A stretch of DNA of 64,000 nt, taken from the NCBI RefSeq assembly GCF_003182275.1, contig NZ_QGTR01000008.1, forward strand, positions 38,482 through 102,481. The letters are read 5' to 3'. This document shows positions 16,919 through 25,502 of the stretch, one piece after another. The position numbers were made by a program, and so were the translations under genes. How positions within the stretch are numbered: the stretch's first letter is position 1; each line of letters starts with the position of its first letter. The notes beneath the pieces were generated by a model. It did no database searches, had not been told where the DNA came from, and saw only the letters and a program-made list of their open reading frames with translations. The stretch is from Hoeflea marina (GTDB lineage Bacteria; Pseudomonadota; Alphaproteobacteria; Rhizobiales; Rhizobiaceae).

Positions 16919-17788
16919 ATGTCCCACGGTCCAAGCAACGACTATCGTGAACGCGTCCTGGCCCAGAAAACCGTCTGGGCCGCCGGCGCCTATGATGCCT
17001 TCTCGGCCAAGATGATCGAGCGCGCCGGCTTCGACGCGGTCATGACCAGCGGTTTCGGCGTCTCCGCCTCGCTGCTCGGCATGCCCGACGCCGAACTCTA
17101 CACCATGACCGAGAACGCCGGCGTCGTCCGCAATGTCGCCAACGCGGTCAAGATCCCGGTGATCGCCGACATGGACACGGGCTACGGCAACGCCATCAAC
17201 GTCATGCGCTCGGTGCGGGAATTCGAGGGCGCCGGCACCTCGGCCATCATCATGGAAGACCAGGTCGCGCCCAAGCGCTGCCCGATCTGTGTGAGCGGCG
17301 TGGAAACCATCGGCCTTGAGGAGGCCGTCAAGAAGATCGAGGCGGCGGTCGAGGCCCGCCGCAATCCCAACATGCTGATCATCGCCCGCACCGATGTCGA
17401 TTCGGTTCCCGAGGCCATCCGCCGCGCCAAGGCCTATGTCGCCGCCGGCGCCGACGTCATCCAGCCGATCAGCAACACCTTCAAGGATCTGGCCGGGCTC
17501 AAGACGCTCCGCGCCGAGGCCGGCGTGCCGCTGTCGCTGCAGATTCTCGGCTGGCTTGAGCGCGACCTGACGCCGGACGAGATCGCCAGCGTCGCCGGAA
17601 TGGCGACCTTCGCGCTCGTGCCGCTGATGACCGCCGCCGCCGCACTTGAGAAGAACCTGGCCCAGCTGGCCCGCGACAAGACGTCGAGGAACCTGCCGCT
17701 CGCGCGCATGGACCATCACGAGTTCATCGGCCTGATCGGTTTCCCCGAGATCGAGCAGCTGCAGCTCCGGTTTCTCGAGCAGGCCTGA
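16919..17788 (+). CDS. Isocitrate lyase/PEP mutase-family C-C lyase (dimethylmalate- or methylisocitrate-lyase-like)
   Basis: A 289-residue (beta/alpha)8 enzyme of the ICL/PEP-mutase superfamily. The Mg-binding segment ADMDTGYGNAINVMR is clear. The catalytic gating loop, usually KRCGH in lyases, reads KRCPICVSG here: the cysteine is kept but Gly-His is replaced. Family members cleave 2-hydroxy-dicarboxylates such as methylisocitrate or 2,3-dimethylmalate to a carboxylate plus an oxo acid. In the operon it follows the LeuC/LeuD-like pair, so it may split their hydrated product, for example dimethylmalate to propionate and pyruvate (inference). A carboxyvinyl-carboxyphosphonate mutase label would be a default annotation without functional meaning. 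Confidence 0.85.
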   Translation: MSHGPSNDYRERVLAQKTVWAAGAYDAFSAKMIERAGFDAVMTSGFGVSASLLGMPDAELYTMTENAGVVRNVANAVKIPVIADMDTGYGNAINVMRSVREFEGAGTSAIIMEDQVAPKRCPICVSGVETIGLEEAVKKIEAAVEARRNPNMLIIARTDVDSVPEAIRRAKAYVAAGADVIQPISNTFKDLAGLKTLRAEAGVPLSLQILGWLERDLTPDEIASVAGMATFALVPLMTAAAALEKNLAQLARDKTSRNLPLARMDHHEFIGLIGFPEIEQLQLRFLEQA

Positions 17789-18171
17789 CTTCCCCGGCGT
17801 GCAGGGTCCGTCCAGTCGGCGTCAGGCCGGGCGGATCCGGCATTGCCGCCTGCCGAAACTCGCTCTGTCGCTGCACGATGCGACAGAGCGGGACCGCCGA
17901 ACGCCTCCATCAAAGGCGGGGTCGCTGCAGGCGCCGAGTGAAGTTCCGTGTGAAGCTCTGGAAATTGGCTGGGTCACGGGGCCGGCCGGAACGGCCCCCG
18001 GTCTGCGCCCACAGATCCACCCATTTCGGAGGTGGCCCCGAGTGACCCCTTCGAGACTGGGAAACGGCAACCTCCAGAGGCGTCATCGCACCGGGTATTT
18101 GCCGGTTGGGCCGGAAAGCGGGCCGGGTGCCGGCCTTCATCGGCGCTCGGCAGGCCCGAGCGGGGCGCTCT
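17789..18171. other. Intergenic between convergent operons
   Basis: This 383-base gap separates the lyase gene (plus) from livF (minus). The only structure I see is the strong stem-loop at 17861-17890. No convincing gene is present. Confidence 0.5.
17861..17890. terminator. Strong stem-loop, possible bidirectional terminator
   Basis: CGCTCTGTCGC pairs perfectly with GCGACAGAGCG (11 bp) around an 8-base loop. It lies between two convergent operons, the right place for a terminator. There is no T-run on either side, so it may act with Rho or stabilise mRNA ends. Confidence 0.45.
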
Positions 18172-18867
18172 TCAGCCGAGATAGGCTTCGAGCACTTCCG
18201 GGTTTTCGCGCAGCGCCTGCGGTGTTCCCTCGACGACGATCTCGCCGCGCTTGATGACATAGCCGTAGTCGCAGACCGACAGCGCGATGGCCGCATTCTG
18301 CTCCACCACCAGGATGGTCTGGCCCTGCCGGTTCAGCGCCACGATGGCTTCGAACACCACATCGACGATCGACGGCGCCAGTCCCATCGACGGCTCGTCG
18401 AGCAGCAGCACGCGCGGCTCGGTCATCAGCGCCCGGCCGATCGCCAGCATCTGCTGCTCGCCGCCGCTGAGCAGGCCGGAGGGCTGGGTCCGCCGCTCCT
18501 TGAGGCGCGGGAACAGGTCGAAGACGCGCGCCAGCGTGTCGCCCGTCCCCTTGCGGCCGGAGAACCGGCTCAGCAGCAGGTTTTCCTCCACCGTGAGCGG
18601 AGCGACCACCATGCGGCCTTCCGGCACCAGCGCCAGCCCCGCCCTGACGACATTGTGCAGCGCCAGCCTGGCGATGTTGCTGCCGTCGAGCATGACGCTG
18701 CCGCCGATCGGGCGGTGCAGGCCGGCGATGCTGCGAAGCGTGGTGGACTTGCCGGCGCCGTTCGACCCCAGGATGACGCTGAGCGACCCCGACGCCACGG
18801 TGAAGCTGATGCCCCGGACGGCGCGGATTGCGCCATAGCTGGCAGTGAGATCAGAGACCGAGAGCAT
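18172..18867 (-). CDS. livF: Branched-chain amino-acid-type ABC transporter, ATPase LivF
   Basis: A 231-residue ABC ATPase. Walker A is GSNGAGKST near residue 36, the signature is LSGGEQQMLAIGRAL near 136, and Walker B is VLLLDEPSMGL near 155. The C-terminus ends with EAYLG, which is typical of LivF. It overlaps livG by 17 bases and is the last gene of a J-H-M-G-F operon. The HAAT family carries branched amino acids, but in this setting it may carry an aromatic or branched organic acid or amide. Confidence 0.93.
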   Translation of the reverse strand: MLSVSDLTASYGAIRAVRGISFTVASGSLSVILGSNGAGKSTTLRSIAGLHRPIGGSVMLDGSNIARLALHNVVRAGLALVPEGRMVVAPLTVEENLLLSRFSGRKGTGDTLARVFDLFPRLKERRTQPSGLLSGGEQQMLAIGRALMTEPRVLLLDEPSMGLAPSIVDVVFEAIVALNRQGQTILVVEQNAAIALSVCDYGYVIKRGEIVVEGTPQALRENPEVLEAYLG

Positions 18868-19645
18868 CGCGCTTCTTTCCGAAATAGGCAGTCTGGACGT
18901 CGGGATTGTCGATGCAGGTCCTGGGTGTTCCCTCGGCCAGCAGCTGCCCGAAATTGATCACCGTGCAGGTCTCGCAGAATTCGGTCACCAGGCTGATATT
19001 GTGCTCGACCATCAGGATGGTCAGCCCGCTGTCGCGCAGTTCATGCACGAGCTTGCCTATCTCGCTCGCCTCGGCGTGGTTCATGCCCGCCGTCGGCTCG
19101 TCGAGCAACAGCATCTTGGGATCGGACCCCAGCGCGCGGGCGATCTCGATGCGCCTCTGTTCGCCGTAGGACAGCGTTTCCGCCAGTTCGCCGGCGCGAT
19201 CGGCCATGCCGACGCGCTCGAGAAGGTGCATCGCGGTCTCGCGGGACGCCTTCCATTTCCGGCGCGCGTCCGGCGTGCCGAGGAAGGAGGCGAAAAGGCT
19301 GGTCCCGCGCCCGAGATAGCAGCCGGTCAGCACCTGTTCGAGCACCGACATGCCGCTGAACAGGCGGACATTCTGATAGGTCCGGCTGATGCCGAGGGCC
19401 GCGATCCGGTGCGGCTCGAGCGTGTCCGTGCGCTGCCCCTGAAACAGGATGCTGCCGCTGCTGACATCGAACAGTCCGGTGATCAGGTTGATGACCGTGG
19501 TCTTGCCGGCGCCATTGGGGCCGATCAGGCCGTGCACGGTGCCCCTGTTGACGGTCATCGAGAGGTCGTTGACCGCCGTGACGCCGCCGAACCGCTTGAC
19601 CACGTTGCGGAGTTCGTGAAGCACTGGGGTGTCGGAGCTAGTCAT
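18851..19645 (-). CDS. livG: Branched-chain amino-acid-type ABC transporter, ATPase LivG
   Basis: A 264-residue ABC ATPase with Walker A GPNGAGKTTVI near residue 42, signature LSYGEQRRIEIARAL, and Walker B MLLLDEPTAGMNHAE. The extra loop after Walker A (GISRTYQNVRLF) and the longer mid-region are the LivG hallmarks. It overlaps livM by 8 bases upstream and livF by 17 bases downstream, so the three are translationally coupled. Confidence 0.93.
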   Translation of the reverse strand: MTSSDTPVLHELRNVVKRFGGVTAVNDLSMTVNRGTVHGLIGPNGAGKTTVINLITGLFDVSSGSILFQGQRTDTLEPHRIAALGISRTYQNVRLFSGMSVLEQVLTGCYLGRGTSLFASFLGTPDARRKWKASRETAMHLLERVGMADRAGELAETLSYGEQRRIEIARALGSDPKMLLLDEPTAGMNHAEASEIGKLVHELRDSGLTILMVEHNISLVTEFCETCTVINFGQLLAEGTPRTCIDNPDVQTAYFGKKRDALGL

Positions 19646-20570
19646 GGGCGTGTCCTGCCGTGCTGCTGCCCGGTCGCGCCTCGACCGCGTCGGAGCCGTT
19701 CAGCGCCGATTGCTGGCGCTGGCGGGCGGCCTTCCGCAATCCGCGCGCCCGCGGATCGATCAGCCCGCGCGGCAGGTAGATCATGATCACCAGCAGGACC
19801 ACGCCCTTGGCGATGTCCTGGATCTCCGGCAGCACCGCCTGGGTGATGGTGGGAAGGGCCGTGAACACGAAGGCGCCGACGATCGGGCCGAACCAGAAGA
19901 AGGAGCCGCCGAGCACGGTCGAGGCGATCATGGTGAAGGCCACGCCGAGATAGAAGGTGTCGGCCGAGATGTACTGCAGCGTGGTGGCCATCGCCGCCCC
20001 TGCAAGGCCGCCGACCACGCCGCTGATCAGGAAGGCGATCATCTGGATCTGGCGCGCGCTCACCCCCATCGTCGAGGCGGCGGCGGCATCCTCGCGCACG
20101 GCGCGGATCGCCAGCCCGTACCAGGACTTGTGCAGCCTGAAGAACACCAGCGAGACGATGGCGAGCAGCACGGCGAGTTCCAGCACCGACGCCCGCACCG
20201 GCACCACCATTCCCATCACGCCGCCCGTCAGCGAGGGCGTGTTGAGCACCACGACCCGCGAGATCAGGATCAGCGCAAGGCTGGCGAGCGCCATCCAGTG
20301 GGTTTCGAGCTTGAGGAAGAGGGCGGCGATGATCGCCGAGGCAAGCCCGCCGAGCAGGCCGGCGATGACGACGGCGAGCCACAGCGGCAGGCCGAACGTA
20401 CCCATCATCTGCGCGGCGGCAAAGCCGCCGACGGCCGCGAACACCACCGTGGTGAAGCTCAGGATCCCCGCCGACAGCACCGAATACATGCTCAGCGCAA
20501 ACAGCGAGTTGACGAGGCCGAAGGCGAGCGTCGCCGAGTAGGCGTACCAGAAATCGAGAAGTGCTTCCAT
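19638..20570 (-). CDS. livM: Branched-chain amino-acid-type ABC transporter permease LivM
   Basis: A 310-residue inner-membrane permease with about eight hydrophobic segments. The family signature is visible in SWYGLAIRAVREDAAAASTMG, which is the EAA-like contact loop for the ATPase. The C-terminal tail is hydrophilic. It starts 3 bases after livH ends and is paired with it as a heterodimeric channel. Confidence 0.92.
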   Translation of the reverse strand: MEALLDFWYAYSATLAFGLVNSLFALSMYSVLSAGILSFTTVVFAAVGGFAAAQMMGTFGLPLWLAVVIAGLLGGLASAIIAALFLKLETHWMALASLALILISRVVVLNTPSLTGGVMGMVVPVRASVLELAVLLAIVSLVFFRLHKSWYGLAIRAVREDAAAASTMGVSARQIQMIAFLISGVVGGLAGAAMATTLQYISADTFYLGVAFTMIASTVLGGSFFWFGPIVGAFVFTALPTITQAVLPEIQDIAKGVVLLVIMIYLPRGLIDPRARGLRKAARQRQQSALNGSDAVEARPGSSTAGHAHD

Positions 20571-20573
20571 GGA

Positions 20574-21461
20574 TCAGGCTCTCATGAAATCACGGCTGCC
20601 GAACAGGCCGCGTGGCCGCGCCACCAGGAATGTCAGCAGCAGAACATAGGTGAATCCGTCCCGGTAGGTGGTGGACAGATACTGGGCGACGAAGACCTCG
20701 CAGATTCCGAGCAGGATGCCGGCGATGACGGTGCCGCGCACATCGTCGAAGCCCCCGACCACGACGGCGGCAAAGCCCTTGAGCAGCAGGCCCTCTCCGA
20801 GCATGTAGGAAATGTTCGAGGTGGCAGCGCCGCCGAGCACGCCGGCGAGCCCCGAGGTGGCGCCCGCCAGGAAGGCGGTCAGCAGGATGACGATCCGCGG
20901 ATTGACGCCGCTCAGCGCCGCGGCCTCGGCATTCCAGCCCACGGCGCGCATCGCCGCACCGATCCCCGTCTTCTGGATCAGCGCATAGATGCCGCCGCCG
21001 CAGACCAGCGTCGCGACGATGATGATGATCTGCATCTCGGGGATGCGGATCAGGCCGAGGTCGACCATCCCGGAGGGAAAGCTCGACGACGGGAAGGCCC
21101 AGCTCTGGTGGTTGGTCGCCATCCCCGCCAGGCTGTCGAGAATGATGAGAAAGGCGATGCTGGTGATCAATGCCCCCAGCATCCCCGTCTTTCGTCCCCT
21201 GAGCGGCTGGAAGCCGATCTGGTCGACGGTGACGGCGATCAGGCCGCCACCGAGAACCCCGATCGCAACGGCCGCCGGAAACGGCACGCCGAAATAATCG
21301 ACGCTGAAATATCCCAGGATGGCCGCCCAGCTCGCATAGGCGCCATGGGCGACATTGAGCACGCCGAGCGTCGCGAAGACGAGCCCGAACCCGATGCCGA
21401 ACAGGGCATAGAGCGACCCGAGGGAAATGCCGTTCACCAGCTGCTCAAGGAACAGGGTCAT
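20574..21461 (-). CDS. livH: Branched-chain amino-acid-type ABC transporter permease LivH
   Basis: A 295-residue inner-membrane permease. The N-terminus FLEQLVNGISLGSLYALFGI is typical of LivH, and the contact loop appears in TGIGAAMRAVGWNAEAAALS. The start is the ATG at 21461, giving the normal length; the binding-protein stop lies 1 base upstream. Confidence 0.92.
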   Translation of the reverse strand: MTLFLEQLVNGISLGSLYALFGIGFGLVFATLGVLNVAHGAYASWAAILGYFSVDYFGVPFPAAVAIGVLGGGLIAVTVDQIGFQPLRGRKTGMLGALITSIAFLIILDSLAGMATNHQSWAFPSSSFPSGMVDLGLIRIPEMQIIIIVATLVCGGGIYALIQKTGIGAAMRAVGWNAEAAALSGVNPRIVILLTAFLAGATSGLAGVLGGAATSNISYMLGEGLLLKGFAAVVVGGFDDVRGTVIAGILLGICEVFVAQYLSTTYRDGFTYVLLLTFLVARPRGLFGSRDFMRA

Positions 21462-21462
21462 G

Positions 21463-22623
21463 TTATGGCTTCTCCCACAACTTGACTTCGCCATCCTTGG
21501 TCCAGTTGACGATCAGCGTGTTGGGCGTGCGGGCCTGGCCGCTCTCCATCGGCTGGCCGCCATAGGGATTGACCGCGATGTCGCTGGTGCCCCACATCGC
21601 CTTGGCCAGATCCTGGCGCGTCGGCTTGCCGCTGAGCGTCTTCAGCCCCTGGGCGATGAACTGGATGGCCATGTAGCCCTGCGCTGCATAGACGTCCGGC
21701 AGGGCATTGTACTGAGCCTTGTAGGCGTCGATGAAGGCCACGGCGGCCTCGCTGTCCGAGACGCCCGGCTGGAACGACAGGGCGAAGGGAATGCCGGTGA
21801 TGGTCTCGCCGGATTTCTTGAAGATCGCCGGCGGCGACAGCACTTCCGAGGTCACGATGGTGCCTTCGTAGCCGCGCTGGCGCAGCGCCGTGATGATGCC
21901 GACCGTCGGCTGCTGCGTGGTCATGACGACGATGAGGTCGGGATCGGTGGCGATGCCCTGCGTCGCCGGGCCGGTGAAATCGGTGTCCGCGCTCAGCGTC
22001 GAGATTTCGGCCACGGTGGCCGCGCCCGACTTCTCGATGACCTCCTTCATCGCCATGGCCCGCGCCTTGAAGATGTCGTTGTCGCCCGAGAGGAAATACG
22101 CGACCTTCTGCGGCTTGAGCTCGGCGGCGAGCCGCTCGGACATCGCCACTTCCTGCGGACCGGGCAGGGCCACGACCGAGGTGACATAGGGCTCCTGCGG
22201 CAGCGAGGCGCGGGTGGCGCCGTAGATGACCAGCGGCACTTCGTTGCTCATGGCAATCGGGCTCACCGCGGCGGCAATGGCGCTGAGGATGCAGCAGGTG
22301 GTGGCCAGAATGCCGCGGTCGGACCCGAACTGGGTCATCGCCTGCACGGCGCGGGCGGCGTCCGAGCCGCTGTCCTTGATGTCGAGCGCCAGGGTGACGC
22401 CCTCGCCCGCCAGGCCCTTGCTGTTGATTTCGGCCACCGCGATGTCGGCGCCCTGATGGTAGGACTGGCCGGCGGAGGCGATCGGGCCGCTGTCGTCGGA
22501 AATCATGCCGATGCGGTACTCGCCCGCGTCCGGATCGGCGTGGGCCGGCGCGGCAATGCCGAGCGCGACCGCCATGTAGACAGCAGACAGCAATGTCCGC
22601 TTACTGGTTTCAAGCATGTTCAT
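21463..22623 (-). CDS. ABC transporter periplasmic substrate-binding protein (LivJ-like)
   Basis: A 386-residue exported binding protein with a Sec signal peptide (about residues 1-29, ending APAHA). The mature part is a two-lobe type I periplasmic-binding fold with the start motif YRIGMISDDSGPIASAGQSY and INSKGLAGEGVTLAL. The start is the ATG at 22623 behind GGGAGG. It is the first gene of the Liv operon; a promoter and a candidate IclR operator are upstream. Ligand unknown. Several aromatic-acid importers belong to the same family. Confidence 0.92.
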   Translation of the reverse strand: MNMLETSKRTLLSAVYMAVALGIAAPAHADPDAGEYRIGMISDDSGPIASAGQSYHQGADIAVAEINSKGLAGEGVTLALDIKDSGSDAARAVQAMTQFGSDRGILATTCCILSAIAAAVSPIAMSNEVPLVIYGATRASLPQEPYVTSVVALPGPQEVAMSERLAAELKPQKVAYFLSGDNDIFKARAMAMKEVIEKSGAATVAEISTLSADTDFTGPATQGIATDPDLIVVMTTQQPTVGIITALRQRGYEGTIVTSEVLSPPAIFKKSGETITGIPFALSFQPGVSDSEAAVAFIDAYKAQYNALPDVYAAQGYMAIQFIAQGLKTLSGKPTRQDLAKAMWGTSDIAVNPYGGQPMESGQARTPNTLIVNWTKDGEVKLWEKP

Positions 22624-22766
22624 AGTGACCTCCCAAGCTCCTGTGCGATGGTCTCAGGAGGAAGTCTCACATGAATGTCGGGCGGGCGTGCCGGTGCGGC
22701 AGCCTGCGAACCGACACCGAAGTCCCCTCCCGAAGCCTCCCGTGCATGCTGATGCAATGCCTGCAC

Positions 22767-22796
22767 AGACTAGGCAGGCAGCCACCCACAAGTCAA
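22767..22796 (-). promoter_or_regulatory. Candidate sigma-70 promoter of the Liv operon
   Basis: On the minus strand the -35 is TTGACT (complement of 22791-22796) and the -10 is TAGTCT (complement of 22767-22772), 18 bases apart. The candidate operator at 22811-22825 lies directly upstream, its centre 22 bases from the start of the -35. Confidence 0.5.
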
Positions 22797-22810
22797 TCCA
22801 CAAAATTTGG

Positions 22811-22825
22811 TTCACCTAGTGAAAC
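22811..22825 (+). promoter_or_regulatory. Candidate IclR operator upstream of the Liv operon
   Basis: TTCACCTAGTGAAAC, a palindrome with 5-base arms TTCAC/GTGAA and a 3-base centre. It follows AATTTGG, as does the copy upstream of the TRAP operon in the equivalent orientation. It lies between the 3' end of the IclR gene and the Liv promoter. Confidence 0.55.
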
Positions 22826-22852
22826 GTCGATGGAGCCCGTTTTGCGACCCGC

Positions 22853-23632
22853 CTACGCCTCGATGCCGGCGCGCACCGCATCCGCCGCGGCCTGCAGCCG
22901 GCGCAGGTAGACCGGCTTGCCGCGTTCCACCATCTGCGGCGTCAGCCCGGCCATGCTGACGCAGCATGTCACCCGGCCCTCGGCGTCGAAAACCGGGACG
23001 GCAAGCGCGGTGATGCCGACGGCGACGTCGTCGATCGCGCACTCCCAGCCGCGCTTGCGGATGGTGCGCAGCTGGCCGCGCAGCACGTCCGGATCGGTGA
23101 TCGACTTGGCGTTGAGCTTCTCCAGCGGACCCGAGAGGATCTGCTCGATCACCTCCTCGGGCTGATAGGCGAGGAACACCTTGGGCGCGCCGCCGCAATT
23201 GAGCGGCAGCGTGCCGCCGATCGCCCACCAGTGCACCTCGATGCCGCGCATGTCATGGACGCGATCGAGGCACACGGCGCTGTTGTCCTGGAAGACCGAA
23301 ATGAAGGCCGTCACGCCGAGCTCGTTGGCCAGTTGCAACAGGATCGGCTGGGCGATGGCGCGCAGGTCCAGGCTGTCCTCGACATTTGCCGCCAGCTTGC
23401 GGATGGCCGCACCCAGCCGGTAATGCTGCGTGACCGGGTCCTGGCTGATGAAGTCGCTGTGCATCAGGGTGAGCAGCAGCCGGCGCGTCGTCCCCTTGTC
23501 GAGCCGCGTCGCGGCGCTCACCTGCGCCAGCGACTGCAGGCCCTTGCCCGCAAACGAATTGAGCACGGAGAGCGCGCGGGTCACGGCTCGGACATTCTGC
23601 ACCGCCGCCACCTTGGTGTCTGCTTCTTCCAT
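22853..23632 (-). CDS. IclR-family transcriptional regulator
   Basis: A 259-residue regulator. The N-terminal winged helix-turn-helix is at about 20-80 (RALSVLNSFAGKGLQSLAQV, then TRLDKGTTRRLLLTLMHSDF). A linker helix follows, and then the GAF-like IclR effector domain to the C-terminus. The effector domain holds AVCLDRVHDMRG, GGAPKVFLAYQPEE, and CVSMAGLTPQM near the end. The ATG at 23632 is preferred to an adjacent upstream GTG. It sits between the Liv operon and the divergent FAD oxidoreductase gene. The four related palindromic motifs in this cluster are its most likely binding sites; the inducer would be a pathway intermediate. Confidence 0.93.
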   Translation of the reverse strand: MEEADTKVAAVQNVRAVTRALSVLNSFAGKGLQSLAQVSAATRLDKGTTRRLLLTLMHSDFISQDPVTQHYRLGAAIRKLAANVEDSLDLRAIAQPILLQLANELGVTAFISVFQDNSAVCLDRVHDMRGIEVHWWAIGGTLPLNCGGAPKVFLAYQPEEVIEQILSGPLEKLNAKSITDPDVLRGQLRTIRKRGWECAIDDVAVGITALAVPVFDAEGRVTCCVSMAGLTPQMVERGKPVYLRRLQAAADAVRAGIEA

Positions 23633-23755
23633 CACGATGAATTCGCTCCCAGATTGTAGTCCGCCCGTCGGGCCGCGTCATGATCAGCTTGTCTGATACC
23701 CGATTGGCCCGCTTTGGCCAAGATGCCGCGGCGTTGCCGGAGTATAGGCGAAAAT

Positions 23756-23770
23756 ATCACCACGTGAAAT
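23756..23770 (+). promoter_or_regulatory. Candidate IclR operator between iclR-type gene and oxidoreductase
   Basis: ATCACCACGTGAAAT, with CAC/GTG centred and the shared NTYAYCWNRTGAAAY pattern. Its centre is 20 bases upstream of the TTGACA at 23783. Because it lies between two divergent genes, it could serve both the oxidoreductase and autoregulation of the IclR gene. Confidence 0.5.
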
Positions 23771-23782
23771 AAAAATTGCCTG

Positions 23783-23811
23783 TTGACATGCTGCGGGCGC
23801 CGCGATTTGCT
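23783..23811 (+). promoter_or_regulatory. Candidate promoter of the FAD oxidoreductase gene
   Basis: TTGACA at 23783-23788, 17-base spacer, then TTTGCT at 23806-23811. The -35 is perfect but the -10 is poor, which is what one expects of an activator-dependent promoter. Confidence 0.45.
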
Positions 23812-23846
23812 GCGCGGGAAATCGAGCACCGTGGAGGAGACCAGGC

Positions 23847-25454
23847 ATGTCGATCAGTGAACACATCCGTGCCGACGATCTGATGGCGCTCGAGACCCTC
23901 CGGCAGGCGCTCGGCGACGGCATGGTTCGCCACGACGTCGAGACCCGCACCTATTACGCCAACGACGTCTTCTGGCAGCCCGGCATCGCGCCGCTGGCGG
24001 TCGTGCTGCCCGGGACGGCGGCGGAGACCGCGCTCGCCGTGCGCACGGCCACCGACTGCGGCCTTTCGGTGGTGCCGCGCGGCGGCGGCATGTCCTACAC
24101 CAAGGGCTACATTCCGGACCGGACCGACTCGGTCATCATCGACACCCGCAAGCTCAACGCGGTCATCGAGGTCAACGCGGCCGACCGCTATGTCACCGTC
24201 GAGGCTGGCGCCACCTGGAATGAGGTCAACGCCGCGCTCGAGGGCACCGGCCTGCGCACCGGCTACTGGGGGCCGCTGTCGGGCATCAACGCCACAGTCG
24301 GCGGCGCGCTGTCGCAGAACAGCGCGTTTTTCGGCTCGGCGCTCAACGGCACCGTCGCCGACAGCGTGCTGGGCGTCACCGTCGTGCTGGCGGACGGCCG
24401 CATCGTCACCACCGGGTCGGGCAACCGCAAGGGCGCCAGGCCGTTCACCCGCTACGGCGGGCCGGATCTGACCGGCATGTTCCTCGGCGACAACGGCGCC
24501 TTCGGCATCAAGGTCTCGGCCACGCTCAGCCTCTGGCCCCGGCCGGAGGAGGTGGAGTTCCTGTCCTTCGGCTTCGCCAAGTTCAGCGACATGGCGCTGG
24601 TCCAGGCCAGGATGGCCGAGACCCGGCTGGTCTCGGAGGGGTTCGGCATCGACCGCACCAAGGTCGAGCACTCGGCCAGCGTCAACAAGCTCTCCGACGG
24701 GCTGCAGGCGCTCGGCAATGTCGCGACCTCCGCCAAATCGCTCCTCTCCGGCGTGCGGCAGGCGGTCAATGTCGCCACCTCCGGCACCGCGTTCCTGAAG
24801 GACCATGCCTTCACATTGCACATCGTCACCGAGGCGCGCTCGCCGGCCGCGCTCAGCGACAATGTCGCCAGGCTGCGCGCCATCGCCAGGAACACCGGTG
24901 TCGAGTTGCCCAACAGCGTGCCGAAGGTGATGCGCTCCAAGCCCTTCGGTCCGGTCCGCGGCATGCTCGGGCGCAACGGCGAGCGCTGGGTTCCCATCCA
25001 CGCAGTCTTCCCGCTCGGCGAAGCCGTCAGGATCGCGGAGGCAAATCAGGCCTTCTTCGCCGGCGAGGCCGGATTCCTCGAGCGCCACGGCATCGTCTAT
25101 TCGGTGATGACGATGACGGTGGGCAACGAGTTCTTCATCGAGCCTGCCTTCTACTGGATGGACGAGATCACGCCGCTGCACGCGCGCAGCGTCGGCGAGG
25201 CGACCGTGGCGCCCTGGATGGACCGGCCCGCCAACGCCGCCACGCGCCAGGCCGTGGCCGAACTGCGGCGGCGGACACAGGAATTCTACGCCTCGATGGG
25301 CGGCATCAGCTGGCAGGTGGCCGGCGACTATCCCTTCCGCGAGACCATGGATCCCGACAGCTACGCCATGCTCGAGGCGGTCAAGTCGGCGCTCGATCCG
25401 CGGCGGCTGATGAATCCCGGCATGCTCGGCCTCGACACCGTCCCGCGGCGCTGA
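23847..25454 (+). CDS. FAD-binding oxidoreductase (VAO/PCMH-GlcD family)
   Basis: A 535-residue flavoprotein of the vanillyl-alcohol-oxidase superfamily. The PCMH-type FAD domain covers about residues 30-230: VVLPGTAAETALAVRTA, VVPRGGGMSYTKGY, the pyrophosphate-binding GINATVGGALSQNSAFFG, and GDNGAFGIKVSATL. The substrate cap follows, and the C-terminus RRLMNPGMLGL is typical of the family. Related enzymes oxidise lactate, glycolate, alkylphenols or other 2-hydroxy acids. The start is the ATG at 23847 behind GGAGGAG. It is controlled from the region shared with the IclR gene, so it is probably a step of the same pathway. Confidence 0.9.
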   Translation: MSISEHIRADDLMALETLRQALGDGMVRHDVETRTYYANDVFWQPGIAPLAVVLPGTAAETALAVRTATDCGLSVVPRGGGMSYTKGYIPDRTDSVIIDTRKLNAVIEVNAADRYVTVEAGATWNEVNAALEGTGLRTGYWGPLSGINATVGGALSQNSAFFGSALNGTVADSVLGVTVVLADGRIVTTGSGNRKGARPFTRYGGPDLTGMFLGDNGAFGIKVSATLSLWPRPEEVEFLSFGFAKFSDMALVQARMAETRLVSEGFGIDRTKVEHSASVNKLSDGLQALGNVATSAKSLLSGVRQAVNVATSGTAFLKDHAFTLHIVTEARSPAALSDNVARLRAIARNTGVELPNSVPKVMRSKPFGPVRGMLGRNGERWVPIHAVFPLGEAVRIAEANQAFFAGEAGFLERHGIVYSVMTMTVGNEFFIEPAFYWMDEITPLHARSVGEATVAPWMDRPANAATRQAVAELRRRTQEFYASMGGISWQVAGDYPFRETMDPDSYAMLEAVKSALDPRRLMNPGMLGLDTVPRR

Positions 25455-25502
25455 GCGGCGCCCCGAGCGCGCGGGTCAGAGCCCCGCTCGGCCGCCCTCC
25501 GG

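Noticed and set aside
19629..21485. Plus-strand 618-codon frame over livM/livH
   Set aside because: Antisense shadow of membrane-protein genes, extremely His/Asp/Glu-rich, no family features.
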